A DNA stretch of 64,000 bases. It comes from Stichopus chloronotus. Its lineage: Eukaryota > Echinodermata > Holothuroidea > Aspidochirotida > Stichopodidae. The stretch is from positions 2,268,170 through 2,332,169 of the forward strand of contig CM037830.1 in assembly GCA_021234535.1 (NCBI GenBank). Direction: 5' to 3'. Below, piece by piece: positions 45,230 to 59,200 of this stretch. Numbering within the stretch: position 1 is the first letter of the stretch; each line of letters opens with the position of its first letter. The translations under genes were made by a program, and so were the position numbers. The notes under the pieces are model-generated. The model was not told where the DNA came from. It did not search any database and saw only the letters and a list, made by a program, of their open reading frames with translations.

Positions 45230-47666
45230 CATTCAGGGCAGGACTCGAGGCTCACAAATCGAAACGACTGGCTATCTCTTCGGAATCAATGATAGACTGG
45301 AGTATAAGAATGAGGTGTAGGGCTTCTGTCATTTAGTGCCATATATGGAAATGATTGAAATCGACATAATACTCGAATTTACAGTAAAATTTTTATCAGT
45401 TTTATCAAACTTTTGCAACGTGCCTCAGGTGTAGTGTTCAGCAAATTACACATCTTAGAACTGGTCTACTACTGTATGTTTAACGCCAAAACATGCCAAA
45501 AAGGTGAAAAATAATACTCAATAATGGGACTGGCAATGCTACAACTATGGACAAAATTTCCTGTGTAAATGAGGACAGCAGACTACCTGAACCCTTTTAT
45601 ATTAAGTTCCCAATACCCAGTTTTAAGCCCCATCGAATCTGTAAGTCGTGAACAAAGATGTCTTTGATGGCAACTAGGTAGGTTCAAAGGAAGGAATTGC
45701 ACCCCCAGTGGTGTCTCCAGACTTTCCATTTAGGAGGACATTGGCTTGGCGCAGTGATTGCACATGGGCGGCACTGATGACGACGCCTGATTTATTGAGC
45801 TTGAGGCCTGAAACGGGTGGGGTCCAGGGGGCCAAACCCCCTGAAACTCCTAAGGTTTACAGTATTTGTGATGTACTGAAGTTATCATTTTAAGGGTAAT
45901 TCTATTGACCAAACACAAATCTAAAACTAAATAACTTCAAGTAAGTGAGATTTTATTTCTTACCAAACTACATCAATTATCATACCACTTACCATCAATA
46001 GGAAGATCCAAAAATTATGGTTTTTCGTTAACGATATTATTATCAATATCCATTTATTAAGATGTTCTGTTGTGGATAAGAAACAAATTGCCTTTAGTAA
46101 TAAACTTAATGAACATGTCGTCAAAACAATACAAATGTAGGCCTACACACTTAGACGGGACGTCATTGGCAAAACTTATGTTACCGATAATTGCAATTTC
46201 ATTCATCCAAGTAATTTGATATTTATAAATGGAAAAAAAACGAGGCTGTTGCTAGCTAGTTAGTCTACGAAATATCCGGTACCCACTTCATCATAGAAAG
46301 CCAAAGAACTTAGGAAACTGCCCAACTACATCTTGTGCTATGATTGGGCGGAACTTTGATAGGAATGATTTATTCCGAGCCCGGATCATTTTCATCCATA
46401 ATGTGCAACAATAAAGTAAAAAGAATCAAAAGTTTCGTGACTATGACTTTTCTTACGGTTCTCCCGTTCCCCCGTTCGAGGGGAAGGTGAGGGGCCACCT
46501 TCCTCCAAACCTTTGATTCCTTCGTTTTTTACATGAAAGCCTACAAAACGAAAATAAGCACAAATGATGACCTCCTCAAGTTCTAACATTTAATTGCCTC
46601 ATCTCACTGCTTATAGTGGTCCAGTTGTGAATACACTACCCAAGAGAAAATCAGATTTGAAGAGTCCTGCAGTTATTGTGCCCATCTGGCGATGTAAACA
46701 TGTCATGGAACAACCGATTACTCCAGTAAGTCGTTACTGTCATGGAATTCAAAGCGGATTTCCCAAAGTAAATAACTTTGAACAAATTTGATACCGCCTC
46801 CGGTTGCTGCCTGTGGTAAGGCGCCGCCCCCCCCCCCCTTCCCCATTAGGAATATCGTAACGTTACATTACGTTAATTATAAGTAGGACTATCACTTCAA
46901 GAAGTGAGGTATTGAAGCGGACCGAGATGTAAATTATCCAACTGCTATATCAAAATGTATCAGTACGTTTACAATACAGTGATTTTTTTCACCTTTGTTC
47001 CATCAGTTGGGTAAACAGAAACCTTTGTCTGGAATACACGCCAGATTATTCACTGCACCTGCTCATCAAACAGTCAAAAATATTAATTTAACCATATTCC
47101 TGTCAGTCTCTTAACTCTGCGTTCGTGATCGTGATTAGTGTGTGATATTTTTTACGTTGTGATTGATATATTAGCCTCATGCATGCAATTAACGGTGTGC
47201 TGAAGGCATACAAAGAAACGATTGGAGATAAAAAAGGAATGGGGAAAAACCAAGCAGTAAAGGAAAATAGAGAGAGAGAAACCATTTTCATTACCTCCAT
47301 TTTCTTTAGGCATACTGCATGCATATGATTGTTTGTTTTTTAATTATTTTTAGATTCATGATGTCAACTCTATCCTTATGACGAGGGGGGGGGGGGGGGC
47401 TTGTTCGTACAAGAAAATGCTTCTTCAGTCTATTACCAACTAGATAATGTTCAATGCTTATTAATCTCTCTCTAGAATGTTCATAAATAGCAAGAGCAAT
47501 TATTGTCATTCATTCATGTCTTATGAAGTTTTTAACATAGGCTATTCACACTGATTTTGCGTTTTGACTTACCCATCTTGAGGACACTAACAGCTTACAT
47601 AGCTGTCGCATAAACCAAATCGATAACAAGCCACAAAATACCAGCTATGAAGATGTCATCGAACCA
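45230..47666. other. No gene recognised
   Basis: No supported coding sequence. Around 45806-45850 a GGGTGGGGTCCAGGGGGCC phrase resembles the interior of the neighbouring hAT-like element and may be a related fragment. C and G runs at about 46826 and 47385-47399. Confidence 0.4.
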
Positions 47667-47830
47667 TGACGGTTGAATGTGACCTCCTTTGCTCTGCTTT
47701 CGTGACTTGCAATACTGTAGCCGGAGTGGGCGGGGGTAAGTGCCGGCAGGACAGTCTAAGCGGAGCGCCACCGTCAGTTTGCTCGGGCGTGCAAGAAAAC
47801 TTTTGGCTTTACAGACCCTCCAGATGACCG
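47667..47830 (-). repeat. Dispersed repeat family R1, copy 3 (inverted)
   Basis: The reverse complement contains GGTCATCTGGAGGGTCTGTA, AAAGCCAAAAG and GGCGCTCCGCTTAGACTGTC in the same order as the other two copies. Confidence 0.6.
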
Positions 47831-50800
47831 GCAACGGTGTTGTACGCGGAAGTCTCATGTACACACTTTCTCAATTAGTGAGAAACAATCAAATGCTATG
47901 AAAAACGGCATAGGTCTTATACATATCACATGGGTTGAGAAAACACACAAGAATCATAATATCGTGCATTTTTCATGTATTCTTGAAGCACTTGGCATAT
48001 ATTAAGGGTGTCATCCCCTCATTTTTTAATGTGACAGGCTGAGCCCCAAGTCCCAACCCGACAGGTTCCGCCGCCCGACCGGAGTGAGACCTCGCATCAG
48101 TTTGTGCTCAGGTTTCCCATGGTAAAATCAGGCCCAGTTATGTATCATTTTGTTTAAGACTGAATCATAACCGAATATATTTTTTAAGTGGATCGTATAA
48201 TAATACTTCTCTGTTATCACCCAGCTGTTTCTTTGTTCCGTAGTGCCATTTTTTCATGTGAGTGTGTTTGTGTGTGTGTTGGTGTGTGCGTGGTATTTCG
48301 CTTGAAATCTAAATTATATTTACACAGCTATCGAGGACCTAGACCAGCTGCTTCTCTCCGATATCATAAGAGAGTCAGTGCAATGTTCAATTCCGTCACT
48401 ATGATTTTTGTTCGCTGCCGGATTTTTCGATTTAAGAGATGAGCTCCGTCCGTTCGCTAACCTGCCAGAAGTGAAGCTATAAGTGTTTTCATTTGCAATA
48501 GCCGAAAGTCGAGGTAAGTTCCATTTCTGTTGTAATACTCGGAGAAGGGGAATGGGACCTGTTGCAGAAGAGGAGGGGGAGAAGAACAAATTCAAATCGT
48601 TTTGCATTATCGGAAGGCTTGGCGACAAGGTTCGGTAAACTAATTACTAACATTTATCTTTCTGTAATATTCACTTTCATTAAGATACTTGATACCAATC
48701 TGCCTTTTTCACATTCAAAAATCTGATTAAAGAATAGGGATGAGATGAATGTCGGGATAAGGTGGAAAGGGGGGGGGGGGGAGTATGAGAGGATAGGGGT
48801 ATGAGAGGATGAGTGAGGTAAATGATGATTGCATTGTAACTGAAAGTTATAATTTATGAGAAAGACCATATTTGCTGAAATCTAAAATAATGAGGACACT
48901 GTATGTGCGCAGATGTTGTGCGGTCGTTGGCAGGAAAAGGAAAATGTCTTGTAAGGGCAAAAATCATATCAAATATTAAACTGAGTGGTAGGTGCATGCC
49001 GAAGAGGTTCGGATGGACTGTTTTGGTATAACAGATATATTTTAAAGAGTGCACTCTTTTCGGATTTTGCGTATCCATGTTTCACATTTATTTCTTCTGT
49101 CTTGCATAATAGTATCTGTCTACCTTGGCGTCATTCCTTTGATCCTGGGGGTAATAAAGATCTCGTGAGCTCTAGCTACCGTAACTCAGTTTATTGGGCA
49201 TCTTGCAGTTATGGTGAATTCTGATTATGAAAGAGTTCTGGTGTTTAACGTGGACAGTGAAATTAACAGGTTAAATTAACATTCACCTTTCCCAGAATGC
49301 AACCTGTACATCCTCTGACCTGTAACACCGCGTTTCAATGATTTAGTCCGTGAGATACGTGACGTCATGACTATACATACAATTCTTATGCCGGGAATCT
49401 CATACACATATTTTAACGCTCGCTGTAGGGTCCTATCTTCAAAGTGAAAGCAGACGCAGTCTCTCTGTGTCAATCTCTCTCTCAGCCTTTTAGATGGAGT
49501 GTTTTTTTTTCATGCCATTTATCTTTATCTTTAAACTTCAAAGCATTATATTACACGAATGTGCGTTAGAAAAATAAGGGAGATATAGTCATTGAAAAAA
49601 GTCAAAATGACTTATATCTAGTGCAGGGATTCTTGAAAGTAAACGAATGAAAGGAAGCAATAAATTAACAAAAAAAAAACAAGAATAACTAGATTTACTC
49701 AATTGTGGGGTGAGCTCGATCAAAGCTTGGAATGAAAAAAAGCTTCATGATTGAATGTTAACTCTGTGGAGTATAGCATATTAATTCACAGGTATAGTTA
49801 AAATTCTACTTCAATTTCAAAATTGTTTTACATATATTTTACAAAATATAATCAAATAATGCAGTTATGTATGTACAAACGTAATTGTGAAGGCACTAGA
49901 TAAACAGAAGAAACTGTTTCACAGTCAGTGACCATATAGAAATCAGAAATTACCCCCCCCCCCCCCCTTCCTCCGAAAATACAAACAACAATACAATAAA
50001 AAAAGACTGCAGAATGACGGAGGCTTACAACGTATATGAATTCAATTAATAATAGTTCTTGAAAAGTTCTTATGTTTACTTTTAAAAGATTTTGGAAACT
50101 TAGCAGATTTAACAGATTAAGAGAGTTACTGCCATAGGTTGTAGCAGTAATTGTTAAAAAGCAATTTAACGTTGTGAGTGTTATGATGAGTGCCCCTAAA
50201 TAAATTGCTGTTATATGAGTATTGATGGAATAATTTCAAGCAGTAGGGTGCAAACTGCCTTCGGAAATCGCTTTTGGTAACTTATTATTACAATAACTGA
50301 ACGCAAAGCAACACATTTAGAAGAAACGAATGTTCTTTATCATACGTAATGCAAGAGGTCAGTAGCACAGCGTGTATAGGTTTGTGTACAAGGACTAAGT
50401 CTGTTTTAAAGGACTTGATCAAGAGGTCTTAGATACGTTAAGTTCAATAGCTTAGATTATAGTACAAACAAATCAATAACATGTTTGATTAGCAATGGCT
50501 TCAGAGAGAGTGTCTCTTAAATTAAGAAAAAAATGATGCTGATATATTTAAGAAAACAAGTTAAAAATCAACTTGGGTCTCAAATATTTGCAAAGAATGG
50601 TGGTAATTATGGAAATTGAAACAATTTGCCATAAATAAAACACACTTAATTATCACAAGTAACTAGATCAAAACTTTGCATTTCAAATATTTTTGTTGAA
50701 ATTTGTGTTAATGACTAACGATATGTTTTTACAAAAGTCATATATGATCTGTTCAGAAAATTGATTGATATAACATTGGACTGCAAGAACAAACCTTGTT

Positions 50801-52994
50801 TTCCTATATTGAGAATAACTAATTTGTTCATCGATGAGGACACAGCAGACATATCATTATTTCATTTAATTAATCATCGGCTGTTCATGTATTCTTTTCC
50901 TTATTCTTTTGTTTTGTCGCTCATTCCTCCATTACCCAATTCATCTATTCGAACTTTTCCCTATTAATTCACAGGGTAAATGCCATGTGCGCCGCACAGA
51001 AAGAAGCTGAATAACGGAAGCTACTCGAGACACTGAGGTTGCCATGCGCAGACTCAGAATGGATCCCCAGGAGAACGTCCATTAACCAAAATGATCACGA
51101 GAGTCATGAATTCATTTCAGCAGACTTATTACCATGGCAACCTAGTTAGAAGTTAAGTTACCAGAAGCTGGTTGTAGAACTGAATTGCTGTAATTCTGAG
51201 AGTCCGGTCTGTCAACTTTCTTCGTTGGAGTTTGAGAATCAACGGTCGATTGATAAATCCAATTCACGTGATTCCTGTTACTTCAACATACAACAAGTAC
51301 AATAATAGGCTATCTGTATCAATGAACTGGTTCGTTTTTATTCATTCACATCCGGTATTGGTAAACACCTTTCCAGGGTAGAAGAGGTAGTAACATGGAC
51401 AACCTATGCATTAACGTAGCCATGTTAATAATCCACTCTATACATGCCACAGATCAGTCCACTACAAACCATCCGATGTTATATATAGCCATTACTAAGT
51501 AGTCAGGCAACTCCGAAAGTACGTTTTAGAAGGAATCGAACTGACAATGGATCCAAAAGGAGATTTTGTACTTTTATGCTATAGGTTACGTGTTCCTTCT
51601 TATACCATGGAGGTAAATTTCATTGACTCCAACAGATCTACTTTGAAGTAATATTGAGCCTGAATAATGCTTTGGAATGAATTCAATCAAGGCCCCCGTC
51701 ACCCCCCCCCCCCCCCCAGTCCATCTAGCTGTGAATCTTGACATGGGAATGATAATGAGTAGCTTATTGTTCATATCCAGATCAATGTAAAAATTAACAA
51801 AAGAAAACAAACAAAGCATATGAACAAGTAATTAAGTGATATTGACGCAAAGGTCCTAAGTACTACGAAACATATCGCAACGATATAGTAATGGATATCA
51901 GGGCAGTGTTCTCTACGAGGAGGGGAAGAAAATTTCCGTCCCATCGAAATGCGATCATTCCAGGCAAACAAAAAAGACCGTTCGCTTCCCCATCTAAGGA
52001 GTTCCCCCTTGGCCGAAAAAAAATTCACAGCAGCCCGGCCACGCTAATGCCATTTCAAAAAGAACAAGAAATGTTCTCCAACTGCCACCATTTTGCATCA
52101 TTTACATCTCCACTAGTATCACAAATTTCTGATTGAAGGGAACATCCTCCCCTCAAACCTCTTCTCGGTAATCGCCTGGTCCCTCACCCCCCCCCCCCCC
52201 CACCTCCCCTCTCTTGAAAATCTGTGAAGAATATTGCAGGGCCCTAGTACAAGCAGAAACTGGAACATGGGAAATAACTTAATTCCAACAGGGCTATACT
52301 AAGAAAAGTATGTAAGTTTTATATATACATCTAAGTCATTATATTTTACGATGGTTAATATAGCACATTCGTCGCATAAACGCGTTTTGTTATATATCCA
52401 AAAAACAGGCCGGTTGTGCAATAAAAAAAGTATTTTGTTAATATATTTAAGGTTAAGCATAAAGTTTATTCTTCATAATAACAGCAATCATTCCTCAGCA
52501 TATAACATTAACCATTAATTGTAATTGTAAAGTCTATGTGACAAAAGACGAAATGAAAATGTTTCACCTGTATGTAAGTGAATTATGAATTTGAGAATTT
52601 GCACCTAAATTTTTTAAAATAATTATTATATCATTGAATACCTTTTCTTATTCTTGATGATTCTTTTGATACAGATATCGATATATGTCTGTGGCAGGAC
52701 AAGAGTAAAGATCAAGATGCATCAAGAGCCAAGTTTTCGTATTTTTCCCGCCCTACATTCGCTTCTAGATAACTTGGTCTATCGTAACAAGGTCACTGTG
52801 TGACAATGACAAGAGTGGGCACTCACAGAAACAAGAAACACTCCTTCAGCCGCTATCTCCCCTCCCCACCCCCCTCCCGCCCTTCATCAGCGTCCAACAG
52901 GTTTGTGGCTAAAATGTAAAATATGAACATTGAAAAAGCGAACAATTGAAAAAGTAGAAACATTTAAAAATGGCAGGGAGTTATTGATCTTATT
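47831..52994. other. Long gene-poor stretch
   Basis: No exon I can defend. Homopolymer runs stand out: G at 48769-48781, C at 49953-49967, C at 51703-51718 and C at 52187-52201. A GT-rich patch lies at 48264-48292. A good-looking donor (GTCGAGGTAAGTTCC, about 48508) could belong to a non-coding first exon, but nothing downstream confirms it. Confidence 0.35.
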
Positions 52995-53390
52995 GTACAG
53001 TCAGATGGACATCCCTTTCTTGTGGAATTGATTGATCTTTGTATTTTTGACGACAGAACTAATCAACCTTCACGCCACAAATGATGAGTATTCCCTCTTT
53101 CTTTTGGAGCTAATTGGTCTATTTTGATGACTAAATTAATAGAATCTTTACATCGTCCTAGAATGCCACATATCCTCTTCCACTTCAGAAAGTACGGAAC
53201 CTCGTTTGGTAGTTGTACTAATTGAATCTTTATACCCAAAGGATGGACATATCCCTCATTCTTCAGTATGAGCCGTAATAGTTGAACACTTTCACCTACA
53301 CAGCAATTTGAATATTTCTTACCTTTTCGAAATCTGATGATTTAAGTAGGTGTCCAAAAAATTTTCGTTCTTGCTCATCTGATGAATTGA
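52995..53390. repeat. Degenerate tandem repeat, period about 80 bp
   Basis: The phrase 'atggacat(at)ccct-ttcttnnggan-taattgatct' recurs at about 53007, 53085, 53167 and 53246, with a fifth weaker trace. Strongly diverged, so the unit length is approximate. Confidence 0.45.
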
Positions 53391-56230
53391 TACATCCTTG
53401 CAACAACACTCTATAGCCCAGGCGTCTTCGTGGGCCGCGCCTCTTGTGGTGCGCAACGTGATATAGAATGCCACGTTAACAGTACTAGTATTTTTAACTC
53501 ACAAATAGGTAAATCTGCTACTTCCTACAGACTAATGTAAACCTTTGGAAGATTTTGCATCCGAACCCCTTCTTAAACGAAAGAATTTTCAAAGAGGAAG
53601 GGGTGCCCCCCTCGTACCCCAGGACGCCATCAATGGCACATACACACACACACACACACAAGACAATCAGCCACGTGGAGCTCCAGCAAATTTAACTGTG
53701 GAAGCCTGTTGAGGTTGATCTATTCATGTAATCTGATACACGCCCACATCATTAAAAGTACATCCAACATTTTTTAATGTATCAAATGCTTTCAATACAA
53801 TTCAAATATAGTGATAAATGTATCACCTATCGACTGAATGTTGAACAAAATGACATTACAGAGATCTTCAATATGTTTGGAATGATCAATCCTAGATTAG
53901 GAGCCATAGTCCAATGTAATAATGTCAGGATAGCGATTCCATTTGTAAGTCCACTTCACGCCTTGATTACAAGTTCACATATATTTGAGACTTAAAATGC
54001 TGTGAATTTAGGCCATACCATTCATGGAACCTAAAACAAGGAAACAGATGGGGGAGGGGATTAGCACAAATATGGTTTAAACTGAAACAAATGGTCACAC
54101 AAATATTGGGAACTTCAGTTTAATGACAAAATAAAACAAGAGAAAAGAATCATTAAAACGCCAAATACATATTGATCTCATTTTCCATAAAGCTACTGAT
54201 AATTTTACAATAAATGTTTAGTTTTGAAATATTTTCATCCTACTATTGTATATACAATGTGAAACTTGTTTGAGAAAAAAAATATTAGAGCCCTGAGATT
54301 TGATTCAATATATGAAATACAAAAACACATTTTTTTAGTATTAGAATTACAAGCCAAAATATACAGCATTTGTGAGAAGCAAACTAGATTTAAATATACA
54401 AGTCATTTACAAGTTGAAATTATGAAACTCATTAGAGTAGGGTTATCTTCAAGCCTGAAAGTGCCTCAAAGCAAGAATGCGCACCATTCATGACATGTCC
54501 TTAGAAGAAGATGCCACACACCAGTCTAGCTGTGCAGCGACAAACAGGTCTGATCATGCGATGAAAGAATGTGTGTGGTCAAATGGCAATTCCATTCTAA
54601 GGCTAACATTTAACAATATACATCAACCACTAAAATATATCATACAAATATTCTGAAATGAAAATGTGTCTATAAAGCTATTTCAGACAATTCAAACATT
54701 TTATTAATATTAAATAAAATTTGAATCTTTTCTCTTCTTTGCATTACAAATCCCTGTCAGTTTTCTAATGACCTGTCTTCTCTCACTGATAAACAATCGA
54801 CTAAAGTAAATCAGTATTTACCAAAATAAACATGTTCTTCAGAAATTGCAGCTTAAGTTTACAATCATTCGCAGTCTTCACCAAACTTTAAAAGCACATT
54901 TCTTCCTGACCAATTAGTTAACGTTCAGCTCAGATGAATAACCTCTTATGTAATAGGAAGCATTAAAGACGCCACATGAGACATTGTTGTCGTTACTGGC
55001 ATTTGCACCGAGTACCTACCAACCAAAGATATCAGAGCCTATTCACTAAATGTACATTGCAACGTGACAAGAAAATAAAAAAACAATGTTACTAATCCTC
55101 GCAGATTTTTTTCTTTTTTACAAAATTGAACGAATTGCCTAGAAAATCGTTCCCTGTGTCCCTTGTATAGTATTGTCAACTGGTACGATGTAATAAGACT
55201 GGAAACTAATAACTATATATATACATGAAACAATCATGAAACTCAGTCATTGTGTCATTAATTGAATGATATTCAGCATGTATGCCACTTCAATGTCATC
55301 CCTGTGCATAAGACACATGGTGTTCTGTCAAGTGTGAAACAAAATGTATTACAAGTCAAAACCTAATAAAGATCTTTTTTTAAGGTACCTGATCGACTAT
55401 GGACTTCAGGTCACTGGGTCAAAACTTTGAGTCAGTGTATTAACACTAGTCATGACAATAAACACCGTACCATATCCAACCTGTTATTGTTTGATGCAAG
55501 TCCAAGGACGACAGATTCATTGGAACTGAGTAAATAGTAACAAACTTGCTGTTTTAAGACTTAAATTAATCCGTCCATTATTTGATATTTCTCAATCATA
55601 CTAACATATAACCCATTACAGTGTTCTTCACAGGTTATCAAAGGAGGGGGGGGAACATTTGCGAATGCGATTCCGAAGCAATTACCAGGGCAGCATTTGA
55701 ATGGGGGGTGTCCTGTCCCTCACCTCTAGATATTTTTGATAAGTGCAATGCAATGTGATGCAAAATGATGCCACATACAGACGATTTGAAATGGCAGCAA
55801 CTTCTTGTTTTTTGGGGGGGTTTTTTTGCCAAAGGTCAAGCAGACCTTTTGTGGGGACTGTCAGCTTTCACTCCTCGCAGGCTCTCCACTTGAAATCCCC
55901 CTCCGAGAGAACACTGCATTATCACTGGCATTGTGTTTCAGAATTGGCTTTTAGTTTTATGAGAAATAAATGCAGACGGAATTTCAGCAAGTAAAGGGAT
56001 GCAGATGTCAATTTTCTAACATCATCGACTTATTATTGCATCGATAACAGCACCAAATAATACCTAATTTAACATATTAAAACTTAAGTTTTACTGCTTG
56101 CAAACTCCAAGAGCACACTGACAGATTATTTAAAGCTAACATTCCAAAGTACCAAACACTACAAAGTTTGTCAACAGTCTGCATTTTTAGAACCAAAACA
56201 CTCCATCGGTTACTGATAATTGTTCCGCCT
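53391..56230. other. Intergenic DNA and probable 3' UTR of the LRR gene
   Basis: No coding sequence supported. CA microsatellite at 53641-53660. The right part should include the 3' untranslated region of the minus-strand LRR gene; no polyadenylation site could be fixed. Confidence 0.4.
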
Positions 56231-59200
56231 CTAATCCTGGCCATCATCCTCATCATCGAGGAATCTCGGAGGATCCTTCAGGCCGTTGAGACGGAGAACC
56301 TTCAGAGATGGGCAGTTCCTCATCAGTTCACATTTATCTGTTTCTTTCACGTAAGTTTGATCTAAGTTGAGATGGGTCAGCTTTAGCAAAGTCAGACATC
56401 TAATTCCTGCATTCAAAGAAAATATTATCAAAAGAAACAATGTTCTATGAAGTTTCTTATTTTTCTCAAAAAATGATACTTGTTCACAATTCTGGCTATA
56501 ACATGATTTCTGCATTTTCCACAAGATGTGGTTCAAGTACTGTCCAAATTTCTCCACACAATGCAAAAAGAAATACAGTATCCCAATCACACAAGGTAGT
56601 ACCTAACAGAAAACTTGTCTGCTTGTTAAATGGCCTCAGCCTATACAATTTCATTTCGAACAGTTTTTCATTTGAAGCATTTCAAATAAGGACTCACTGA
56701 ATAAAATACTTGTAGTGTTCCTTCCTAAATTTTGGGGCTACTATTGAACAATTTTGAACAACAGAAGATTATCTGGCAAAGAGCTGTTTCATGTTCATGT
56801 TTTCAGCTATCAGTAACCATGGTAACAGAACCAACAGCTGTTCACATTCTAAAGGAAGTGAGCAGCACTTTCTTAAAATGAATTGTTTACCTTTTAGAGA
56901 CCCCTTGGATTGACTTTGCATAACAACAAACATGACCACCCTTCCTCAGGGAAACAAAAACAAACAGTTTATATGGCAAGGCTAGGCGCATACAGACTGA
57001 ATGGCGGAGACATGACATACGCATGTTAAATTTAGTAGCTTGCTCTAGAGGAGGGCGCTTCACTCTATGACTTTGATGTCACATGCAACGGGGTGTATCA
57101 ACATCATCCTTTGGAAGTTCTTCTAACTTAGTCGGGAAAATTCTTACTACTTAATAGGGTTGTTGATTTTTAAACAAAAAATCGCCCATTTGCTTGATTT
57201 TAATAGAATAAATCAATTTAAACTGGGCTTTTTTCAAACATAATTTTATTTGGCTTGAATTAAATCAAATCAAACAACCATGTTACATAAGCCCTTAATT
57301 AACAGAAAATATAATTACATTAATAAATATATATAATTACATTAATACAATTACAAACCTAAACTGGAAATATTTGTCCTGCTGAGGTTAAGGTGTGTCA
57401 GTTGAATACATCTGTTTAAAGCACCATTCATCAGCAACTTGCTAGTAACTCTGAAAATAAAAAGTATAGTTAAGTACAGCTTAGGAAAGATCTGTCCATA
57501 TTTTGAGTTCAAAATAACTTTACAGATCAAGTTTTGCAAGAAACTTACTTGGTTTCTGCTAAACTGAGTTCTTGAATCCTACCAAGTGACTCTACTTGCA
57601 TTGCTCCCACATTTGTGATGAGAGTTCTGCCGAGGTCTAATTCTAACAACTCTGATAAACCTGTGAACAGGAATTTAAAGAACATTATTTGCCGAAAAAC
57701 AATGAAAACATTTACAACTTGACCAGGACTATTGTAAAACAACAATCTTAAAGAAATTGATTTATAATGACAAAACGTAACAAACAACAGAACAAAATAA
57801 AAGGAGGTCCGACTAACATTTTTATTGGAAAGAAGTGATGGATCAGTTGCATAATTATCTAAGATATTCAGTCAGATATGATTAAATACTAATGGGAGGG
57901 GGGGGGGGTGAAAAGTAGGGCAAAAAAGAGGAAATGATCAAGTATTTCTACCAAATGATTTACTAGCTTGTATCATTCTGCAATAATTAAAACTTTGTTT
58001 TTAATAAAATTACCACAATTAAACCAATTGTCTTTAGTAACTTTTCAGTGATATTCCTCTAAAATAACAAATCTACTAATTCACCAGTCCCTATCTAACA
58101 TTCAACTACAATGTGAGAACACAAATCAACATGCCTTTCATTTCATTTTAAATTCATTTCAATTCTAGTTATTGTGAATTTAATTCATTTGAAATTATTC
58201 TACCTTCAGTTTCCTTGTAAATCAGACTAAAAGTTCCCCCCAATCTCTCTCTCTCTCTCTCTCTCAATATCTCTAAATTATGGTCATGTCTTCATGTTTC
58301 TTCACTGGCTCTTGTTATTTTTGTATGAAAAAAGCAGCTGTCCTTGAGTGAAGCTATGTCCACTAAATACATGACATCATGGATGGCGCCATCGTCTGCA
58401 AATTAATGAACTTTAATATGGATCTACATTAACACTTCCCCTGTATAGATGGTTTCTTACCTGATATATATCGCATAGCAGCATCGGTTAATTTGACGTT
58501 TGAGAGTGACAACTTCTTCAAGCTACAGAAATGAAATGACACAGAAAAGATGATTCATAATTATTTATTGATGAGAATAAATTCATTCTAAGTATTCAAC
58601 CTGTGTTCATGTTGTCAAAAGTAATGAAAGGTTCTCTTCTGACATGATCCTAGAGTTTCAATCCCTCGTTAACCTGGATCTTATATTTTGAGAAAAGTAT
58701 CACAAGTTAGGTGGATTTAACAGTAGAACATTGATTGATCAACCATTCAAATTTGCTGACACATATTACAATCCCACACAAATCTACTGTCCCAGTGGCA
58801 TTCACTTCTAAGGGAAAATCCATCAGTTTAATCGGACTAACCTCTGAATCAAACTAACCTCTGAATTCTGCTGATGTATTCAATTCCTTTGTCTGTGACA
58901 TGAATGTAATCAGTCAAGTCCAGAGTAACCAAAGGCAAATCTGCAGAACAAAACAGAAAACTTAAATGACTAAATAAAGGTAAGGTTTTAGAAATTTCAA
59001 AATATCTACCTGAAAACCTGTAATTCATTGTTTATTTAAAGCAAAGTGTTCCTTGCAGTCCCTCACAGATGCCAACATGGCATTTTATAACAACAAGTAA
59101 TAAAAAGTTGATCCAACCCCTTGCTCTCTCCAACTACTCAGCTATTATGAAACATGAAAAATATACACCTTAAATCTTCTAAAAAATATATTACATTAGT

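Noticed and set aside
45706..45900. Another hAT MITE starting CAGTGGTGTCTCCAG
   Set aside because: No matching inverted end or 8-bp duplication found within 1 kb.
48340..48640. Possible promoter and non-coding first exon ending GTCGAG|GTAAGT
   Set aside because: Donor-like sequence only; no coding exon downstream could be linked to it.
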